This document shows positions 17,701 through 23,361 of a DNA stretch of 23,361 bases, piece by piece (within the stretch, counting starts at the first letter, position 1; each line of letters begins with the position of its first letter). Source of the stretch: Chara braunii (Eukaryota > Streptophyta > Charophyceae > Charales > Characeae); assembly GCA_003427395.1 (NCBI GenBank), contig BFEA01000437.1:69431-92791 (forward strand), read 5' to 3'. The position numbers and the translations under genes are program-made. The notes under the pieces were generated by a model. That model was given only the letters and a program-made list of their open reading frames with translations, had not been told where the DNA came from and ran no database searches.

Positions 17701-18690
17701 GGGTTGCTCATATGCACATGTAGTTCGGAACGATTTGGCCGTCACGACTTGGCACCGGATCGAAGGGTGCGGAAGAGGAATAGTACACGGCACCTCGGCG
17801 CCGAAGGCGTCGCGAACGGTGAGAGTCCGCTGGTGAAAGTTGACCGTGTGATCCGCACTTGCAAGCCAAGGCATTCCCAGAATGATATCGAAGTCCGTGT
17901 CCAAGATGTCGAACGTGACCGGTTCGCATGCATGAGGTGCGAAGTACACCGATACGGCCTCGATGTAACGGTCGAGAAGTTGTTGCGTCTTTCCATCCGC
18001 CAACTTGATCGCCGTCGGGTTTGCCTTCCTCCGAACCTGCACGCCGAGGTCAGCCCTTTGCATAAAAGCTTGGCTCATGAAGTTGCGAGTCGCGCTGCTA
18101 TCCAGCAAAGCGCTGCAGGACGCCTGCCCAACTTGGATGCGGACATACATCAGCGGTGCATTATTGTCGTCGTACCGCTGTGTGCGAAACTCGCGGGCCA
18201 CCTTGGTAACATATGCCAAGATGTCCCCCACCGCGACCTCGTCATCCGTCGGTGAAGTTGGTGGTGCATAGAAGGACAAGTACTTGTGAAGATGGGCACA
18301 GAGTGCTGCGCATTGCGGTCCCGGTAAGCGGCCCGTGGTCGGGAGAGGAAGCCATGCGAAATCCCCAGACTTGAGCGGGTCCAATTCCTCTATGTTGAAC
18401 CCGCGCGCCGAATCCCGTGAAGAATCACTTGAAGACGAAGAAGAACCGTTGCCGGACGGAGAAGATGCCGCACACACGTCTTGTCCTTGAGCAAAAGATC
18501 CCAGCGCCGGAACGAGCCGGGCAGCATAGTCCTCAAAAGAATAGAGAAGAGGATTGTCGACTTCCGCATGCGCCCCGGAATGAAGGCCGGTCACTCGCGA
18601 AGAAACCGGTTTCGAAGGCGTCGAGAGTGTCGTCGACTCACTCTCGGCGGCGCTCAGTTTCCTTGCTTGCCCTTCCCCTTGGTAGGGCAG
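14761..18690 (-). pseudogene. pol: Pol polyprotein: PR-RT-RNaseH-IN-chromodomain (element B)
   Basis: Domain order: retropepsin (CSALLDSSATRNFMS, with Gly of the DSG triad replaced by Ser at 18094-18096); RT ([36 protein letters not shown] intact at 17050-17061); RNase H (TTDASGYGIGAVLEQ, RKKELLAFVHAL, VRDNNPL); integrase with HHCC (H in FHDAPATGHFG, CESCEIC) and DDE core. The second catalytic Asp is Asn (VCNRDTRF, 15628-15630) and the Glu is present in DGQTERAHQ. Then comes a GPY-like stretch and a chromodomain (VGDIISQRRYGSKPTEYLV). TAG at 17197-17199 interrupts RT and TAG at 14827-14829 cuts the chromodomain; both look like Trp codons changed to stop, and the frame runs on to TAA at 14761-14763. 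The frame lies -1 to gag; its exact N-terminus is unclear. Confidence 0.9.
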
Positions 18691-19864
18691 CCCGCTGTCT
18701 CGTGGCAGTCGCTGTTGCACCACAGGCAGTAACGGTACTTCGTGCGTTGCTTGTAAGCTTGCTCTGAAAGACCGTAGGGGGCCAGGGCCCCTGAGCTGCT
18801 GCGCGGGGCCCGGGGTTTGATGTGGTGTTTGTCTTCGATTTGCCACGTCCTCGGCCTCGGTCGGGGCGGCCACCATCCCGGGTTGCTGCGAGTCTGTCTC
18901 CTTCATTGGCAGACTCCGCCTCGCTAGATTGGCTGCTTGGCGATGCCGCCGCAACCACGGCCACCGTGGGCCGATGCTGGTCCTTGCTCGGGCCTGCCGC
19001 AGCACGAGTGAGGTTCTTCGCCTCCTTGTTCGTGATGATAATCTGTGCGGCCTTGTCGAACAGTTGCGCCGTCGTTGTCAGTGTGTCCTCGACATGCGTC
19101 AAGGCGTTGCTCAACGCCGGGCACGACCTCGAAATGAAGTAGTGCTTGATGGCTTTGAAGCCCATCGGGAGACCTGGGACGGATGTCAAGCGTTGGTACT
19201 CGGCAATCCAGTCGACGCTTGGCAGCGAGCCTTGCTCGAAGGTCATGAGCTTGTCCATGGCCTTGATTTCCGGCGGCTCCACTTGGAACCGCTTGTACCA
19301 CGCCGCCTTGAGGTCTTCCCAGTTGATCTTCGTGTGTAACTCGTCAGCGACCACCCTGTACTGGGACAAGAGATTGTCCAGCCATGCCTGGCATGCGCCT
19401 CCCGACCGGGAGTATAAGTACGTGTGGTGCTTGCATTTGCTGACGAGGTGCAGCTGCAACGTGAGTTCAAACTTGCGGAACCACTGAACTGGATCCGTCT
19501 TTGTTGAATTGCAGAAGATCTCCTGACCGTCAAACTTGAGAGTTGACTCGCGCTGTCCGGAACTCGGGCTGGCGGCGGCAGCACAGACCCGCTGCTCCAA
19601 TTGTTGAGTAGTGGTTTGTTGTAGTCGTGCGCCGTCCTTGAGTGTGCTGACGTCAGTCTCCAGTGCGTCCAGGCGGTCTGATGTGTTGGAGGAGCTTGCC
19701 ACAGAGGCGGCGACTGGTCGTTGCTCCAGCTGCTATACGCGGCTGCGAACACTCTTGACTTCGGCATCGAGGCTGTGAATGTCCTCCTGCTGCGCGATGC
19801 ATGTCGCAAGGAGGTCCGTGAGATGGGAGAGGAGGAGGGCAATCTTGGTCTCGCTCTCCTCCAT
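18654..19864 (-). pseudogene. gag: Gag with CCHC zinc knuckle (element B)
   Basis: The ATG at 19864 gives an N-terminal coiled-coil-like segment (LLSHLTDLLATCIAQQEDI), broken by TAG at 19733-19735. The frame continues through a second heptad-like stretch (SDRLDALETDVSTLKDG) and the capsid domain (VQWFRKFELTLQLHLV, WYKRFQVEPPEIKAMDKL, LTSVPGLPMGFKAIKHYF). It ends in a Ser/Arg/Gly-rich tail. The zinc knuckle CLWCNSDCHETAGC (18687-18728) lies in a different frame, so a one-base loss or two-base gain sits near the G/C runs at about 18775-18800; this could also be an assembly error. The knuckle frame stops at 18654-18656, overlapping the pol frame, consistent with -1 frameshifting between gag and pol as in many relatives. 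Confidence 0.85.
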
Positions 19865-19932
19865 CTTCCCTGTCTCCGCCCCTTGGGACACCTCAGGGTG
19901 CTGAAGACGGTAAGGCCCCCAGGCCGGTTTTT

Positions 19933-19967
19933 GCGCTCGCTAAAGGTTTACCCCCTTTAGCGTGCGC
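19933..19967. repeat. 35-base hairpin
   Basis: GCGC-T-CGCTAAAGG, a 7-base loop, then CCTTTAGCG-T-GCGC: thirteen pairs with one T-T mismatch. It overlaps the start of the first diverged direct repeat. Confidence 0.9.
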
Positions 19968-20180
19968 TTCAGCCGACGCCTGAGCATCGAAAGCGACCCC
20001 ATGGCTTAAACGAGGCCACTCGGGTATGGGCACTACATGGTGCGCCGACATCACGATTGCTTACGCAAATCTGCATTGTTGGTCGATATGAGTAAGTCCT
20101 CTGGTCGCGCGGCCTTATGTTAACCCGCGCGCGCGACACTTTCCGATTTCCACACCTGAAAGTTATGGGTGATTCGAAAA
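19949..20180 (+). repeat. Diverged direct repeat, copy 1
   Basis: Aligns with 20622-20860 at an offset near 674. Shared words in order: ACCCC...AGCG, CCGACGCCTGAGCATCGAA (CCGACACTTGAGCGTCGAA in copy 2), GCGACCC, GGCC, GGTCGATATGAG (20081; 20755 in copy 2), ACCTGA and AGTTATG. Identity is roughly 65-70% by eye. Confidence 0.65.
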
Positions 20181-20486
20181 AGGCAAAGGCGCGTTATGGC
20201 TAGTAGACCCGAGTTTTAATAGCGCGAAACAGCACGTGGGCGAGATATCAATCCCAGTCGACGTATGAGGGCTCGCGTACGAGCCTCCAACGCCTCGAAC
20301 AACGGGTTGCCTATGGGTCCAGCTTTGGGCACCATCCGCACGCATCTCACGGGTTGGCCTACACCTTCCGTTGGAGACTGTTATTAGACTATGAGCTAGA
20401 CAGAGAGATGAAATAGGGTGATCCCCCCTTTTTTCTATCTGTAGTTGTTTCCTTTTTTAAGTTTTCTTGGTTGGACGTTGTAGTCC

Positions 20487-20607
20487 GTGGTAGCCGTCAA
20501 AGTCAAACCCCTTGATTTTGGCTACCACGACAGCTCTGGAGCTGTCTACTCAACCCCTCTGCACAGGGTGCAGAAGAGGGTGTGGTCTTCAACCGCACAT
20601 GGCGGTT
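20487..20607. repeat. Cassette of four consecutive hairpins
   Basis: Stem 1: GTGGTAGCC (20487-20495) with GGCTACCAC (20520-20528), with inner pairing TCAA/TTGA. Stem 2 starts on the next base: GACAGCTC-TG-GAGCTGTC (20529-20546). Stem 3: CTGCAC-AGG-GTGCAG (20559-20573) with outer CCCT/AGGG pairing. Stem 4: AACCGC (20591-20596) with GCGGTT (20602-20607). All stems are exact in the parts given. They lie in the probable LTR of element C. Confidence 0.85.
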
Positions 20608-20621
20608 GTCTGGCGTCGAGA

Positions 20622-20860
20622 GATAACCCCTCAAAGCGCCTGTCAACCGACACTTGAGCGTCGAACGCGACCCTCGAGATTATCAAGGGCCGCAAGGCTA
20701 CGAGTACCACATAGTACCCCATCAGCGCAAATGTTTGCGAATATCCACATGGCTGGTCGATATGAGGGGGTCATGAGCACGCACGACTCTTATACAAAAG
20801 TTCATCGCGCGATGCCTACCTGATTCTTGCAGCATGAAGTTATGAGTCCGATACTGAAGG
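20622..20860 (+). repeat. Diverged direct repeat, copy 2
   Basis: Partner of 19949-20180; it follows directly after the four-hairpin cassette, just as copy 1 overlaps a strong hairpin. Confidence 0.65.
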
Positions 20861-21358
20861 GACTAGGAGTGTTGTGATGTTGTGTTTGTTTTGTGTTTTT
20901 CCATGTGTTATGTGTGGATAGATGTGAGTCTTGTGGTGTAACGCGTGGTGTGTGTGATGCGTCCTAGTCGACCGGCGCCGAGTCGCGTTTGGGACCTCAG
21001 CCACCCAGTATGTCGATTCGCGTGCGGGTTCGATTTTCAGGCGTTCAACCGCGCGTAACCCCCTATGCTACAGCGAGCGAGAAACGCCCTCGGCTGGGCC
21101 ACCTCTGCAATTGCATACGAAAAACTTTCGCATGTGGTTCAGTAGCTCGGCAGGGATAGCCCACCTAAGGGATGGTGACAGCTCCCGCAGGTGGAGGTAA
21201 GCGGTGCCTCGCATGACCCTGTCCTGTCGTAGGGGCTCGCGAGAGGTACGACTGGCGCACTCGGCCGGAGCGGCTAAAACACTCTGCGACAAAGTCCTGC
21301 AAAATCCTGCGTGACGCGGCCGGGAGGGTCCTCGTGCGGGATCGATGCGCTCGACAGG

Positions 21359-21378
21359 TGGCGCCGTTGCCGGGGATC
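21359..21378 (+). other. Primer-binding site, tRNA-Asp (element C)
   Basis: TGGCGCCGTTGCCGGGGATC is, from memory of plant tRNA-Asp(GUC), a perfect 20-base reverse complement of its 3' end including CCA. The same PBS is known from Athila-type plant Ty3/Gypsy elements. The LTR terminus GACA at 21353-21356 lies two bases upstream. Confidence 0.85.
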
Positions 21379-21725
21379 TCGGCTGCCTACCGGGGTCCAC
21401 AGTGAATGAACCCAGGTTAAGAGCAGGCAGATGATCCAGGCAAAATGACAACCTTTGATGAAGAAGTTTGACGATGATAAGAGCATTGTGCTATCTTCGA
21501 TGGCCTATCAAAATTTATTTTTGATTGCGAGTAAGGTTGAGAGTGTGCCTTGTGTGTATTCGTTTCAAATAATAGAGTTGGAATTATGATATAAAGGTCG
21601 GATAGACTACCTTAGTTATTAAAAGTATGTCCGATTGAATAATGGAACTAGAGAGTTTAGAGGTTTGACGGCAGGTTGTTTGTCGAAATCGTTTTTTTCG
21701 CAACAGGTTTTGAGAAAGGACAAAG
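21379..21725 (+). other. Untranslated leader of element C
   Basis: About 350 AT-richer bases between the PBS and the gag ATG. I see no supported ORF. A TATAAAGG motif at 21589-21596 is downstream of the PBS and so is unlikely to be the main promoter. Confidence 0.5.
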
Positions 21726-23361
21726 ATGCCGGACTCCGATGGAATCGAGCGGGGTCCGGGTGCTACATCTGAGGACTTCGTCAAGGCATTGGAAAAAAGA
21801 GAGATGGCACGGCTTTAGGTGCCCAAGGTTAACATTTTTCACTTCAACGGGGATAGAGTGTCCGAGTGGCTTGAGTTGTTGGAGCAGGTCACTAGCGAGG
21901 CGTCAGAAGCAGACAAATTCAAGCTGATGCCTAGGTACGTATGGTGGGAGCTTAGACCTGAGGTAATAAAAGTAGCGGTCGGCGCAAATGGTGAGTGGGC
22001 AAGGTTTAAAGAGGAGATGCAGAGGCGTTTCAAGTTAGGGGACGGCCTGCTCACAAAAGAAGACCTGGAAATGTTGAGACGGGATGAGTTCTCCACGGTA
22101 GGGCCCTTTGCCACAGCATTTGAGAAGATGGCAAAGAAAGTCCCAGGGCTGGCGGAAGAAGAACAGTGTGCCACTTTCCTGGGGCACTTTAAGAATTGGG
22201 AAGCCTCGTCCCTTACCAAGAAAGCTGCGCCAGGAAAAAAATTGACTTGGGGTGCCATAAAAGAAGGCGTGCTAGAGGGAGAGTTGGACCAGGTAGACAT
22301 CTTCCAGATGAAACAGGCTAGGAAGAAAAGGAAGACTTTGGATACTATCGCTAGTGATGGGCGCAACTTCAAGCTAATGATAGAAGAGGTTGTGGCCCAG
22401 CACGATGCAGAGAAGGAGGCAAGAAAGAAGGCTATGGCGGCGCCACAAGCCCAAGAGAAAGGAAAGAAGGTGGTAGTGTTAGAGGAGGAGGAGGAAGAAG
22501 AAGAAGAGCCTGAACCACAAAAGTTGACAAAGGCTCAAAGGAAGGCAAGGAACACGACTCATGGGGGGCAAGGCCCAGGAAAAGGTCAAGCCCCGCAGGC
22601 TGTAGTGGCGCCACCCCTGAATCGTCTAGTCAAGCCGCACCAGCACCCTATGGGTCATGGCCAGGTTGTGGACCTCCCAGTCATTGGCATGGGCACTGTT
22701 CATGTGCACCATGGCCAACGGGTGGACCGCATGGATCATGTGCCGGAGCGCCGATGAGTACGGCTTTCTGTGGATGGCCGGGACCCCAGTCTCAACAGGT
22801 GAGTCACTCGAACCCACCGCCAAACCAACCTCAGCAGTTGGCCCCACAAGGATCACAAGGGAATCAAGGTGGTGGACGAGGTTAGAATCAAGGATGGGGC
22901 CGAGGGCGAGGAAATGGTGGCCGCGGGGGATATGGGAGAGGAAGCGCGAACAGTAACTCCCAGAGAGGAGGAAGTGACGGGGGGAACGGTGCGGGGAGTC
23001 AGAGTGACCAGCAAGGTGGTGGAGGATATGGAAGAGGAAGGGTAGATTGGAGAAATGCCATCTGTTGGCATTGTGGCCAGAAGGGCCACACAATTAAGTT
23101 CTGTCAGGTCCGAAAGAGTGATGAAAAGGATGGCCTGATGAGCTCAAGCTATGATGGTGATTTTTTCGACATGTACGGTGAGTGCATAGACCCGAGAATC
23201 CCAGGAGGGATAAGGGAAGAAGCTNTGCGGCGTGCAAATGCCCCAGCTCCACCAGCTCCTCCGGCCGCTTTCCGTATTTGGCAGGAAGTAGAAGACCGTC
23301 AGGGCGTGAGGATAGAGGAGATAAGCGAGAATGAAGAGGTTGAGCAGAGATTGAGGGCCGG
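21726..23361 (+). pseudogene. gag: Gag of element C (broken, runs off window)
   Basis: The ATG at 21726 (MPDSDGIERGPGATSEDF) opens a frame broken after 30 codons by TAG at 21816-21818. It then continues through a capsid-like domain (FNGDRVSEWLELLEQ, WWELRPEVIKVAVG, FKEEMQRRFKLGDG, FATAFEKMAKKVPGL) and a Lys/Glu-rich helix with a run of nine Glu. Between about 22560 and 22640 the coding frame shifts (one base lost or two gained; a G6 run at 22563-22568 is a candidate). The new frame gives a Ser/Pro/Trp/Cys/Gly-rich segment, a TAG at 22883-22885, an RGG-like stretch (GRGRGNGGRGGYGRG) and the zinc knuckle CWHCGQKGHTIKFC (23063-23104). It stays open to the window end (FFDMYGECIDPRIPGG, then an Ala/Pro stretch). 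Confidence 0.85.

Larger units (their letters stand above)
13593..19864 (-). mobile_element. Ty3/Gypsy chromovirus-like element B, missing its 5' LTR
   Basis: Minus-strand order is gag (19864), pol with PR, RT, RNase H, IN and chromodomain, polypurine tract (14657-14670) and 3' LTR (14656 down to 13593). A C-terminal chromodomain after integrase defines chromoviruses. No second copy of the LTR occurs to the right: the terminus TGTTACGACATC is not found past 19864 and no PBS was recognised there. So the element is either 5'-truncated or its 5' end was lost at the junction with element C. Frames carry three TAG codons and at least one indel. Confidence 0.85.
19865..21356 (+). repeat. Junction and probable 5' LTR of element C
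   Basis: No protein is supported here. The right edge is set by the PBS at 21359: the sequence two bases before it ends CTCGACA, an LTR-like terminus. The left edge is not resolved. TGTC at 19871 would pair with terminal GACA, but it lies only six bases from the gag ATG of element B, so I do not insist on it. Contents are a strong hairpin (19933-19967), two diverged direct repeats 674 bases apart and four stacked hairpins (20487-20607). A GT-rich stretch lies at 20875-20960. A minus-strand frame at 21068-21451 runs over the LTR edge and PBS and is probably chance. Confidence 0.5.
21359..23361 (+). mobile_element. LTR retrotransposon C, 5' internal part (continues past window)
   Basis: A PBS, a leader of about 350 bases and a gag with capsid and zinc knuckle lie in order on the plus strand. 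Pol and the 3' LTR would be to the right of the window, so the superfamily is not proven; the gag style and the Asp-tRNA PBS favour Ty3/Gypsy. Its 5' LTR faces the 5' end of element B, so B and C are arranged back to back. Confidence 0.7.

Noticed and set aside
18638-19702. Taking the gag frame of element B through to its stop at 18638
   Set aside because: The zinc knuckle lies in another frame (18687-18728), so the C-terminal part of this frame is a frameshift product.
21068-21451. Minus-strand 127-aa ORF
   Set aside because: Runs over the LTR end and PBS of element C on the wrong strand and has no recognisable motif.
21589-21596. TATAAAGG as the promoter of element C
   Set aside because: Lies downstream of the PBS; a promoter there would not give a replication-competent transcript.

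Overview
This window is a repeat-packed eukaryotic nuclear sequence made almost entirely of transposable elements. I see no host gene with confidence, no rRNA or tRNA gene and no CRISPR. The primer-binding sites (initiator Met tRNA for one element, Asp tRNA for another), the Ty3/Gypsy pol architectures, a chromodomain element and a hAT-like MITE fit a large green-lineage genome. A streptophyte alga such as Chara is my guess, not something the sequence proves. Scattered N bases mean some single-base frameshifts could be assembly errors.

Region 1 (1-12446) is a minus-strand Ty3/Gypsy element, called A here. Its 5' LTR is on the right (about 9644-12446). Its 3' LTR is on the left and runs off the window, with only 1395 bases visible. 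From right to left come a PBS, gag, protease, an RT that has lost its YxDD core, RNase H, a PHD-finger-like module fused ahead of the integrase, and three further ORFs of unknown function (A, B, C) between integrase and 3' LTR. Frames are broken by short tandem duplications (31, 11 and 7 bp), small indels and one in-frame TAG.

Region 2 (12447-13592) holds a 770-bp hAT-like non-autonomous element with 8-bp target-site duplications. A clipped end of a probable sister copy abuts the LTR of element A, followed by a short unassigned stretch.

Region 3 (13593-about 19870) is a second minus-strand Ty3/Gypsy element, B, a chromovirus-like element with a full 3' LTR, a clear polypurine tract, pol (PR-RT-RNaseH-IN-chromodomain) and gag. 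It carries three in-frame TAG codons, a gag frameshift and substituted catalytic residues in protease and integrase. Its 5' LTR is absent.

Region 4 (about 19870-23361) is the 5' part of a plus-strand LTR element, C: a structured LTR with stacked hairpins and diverged direct repeats, a perfect 20-base Asp-tRNA PBS, a leader, and a broken gag running off the right edge.

All the coding regions described are decayed or unproven. A shared feature of the decay is that every simple nonsense codon found is TAG in a CHG context, and two catalytic missense changes are G-to-A at CpG, which looks like methylcytosine deamination of silenced elements.
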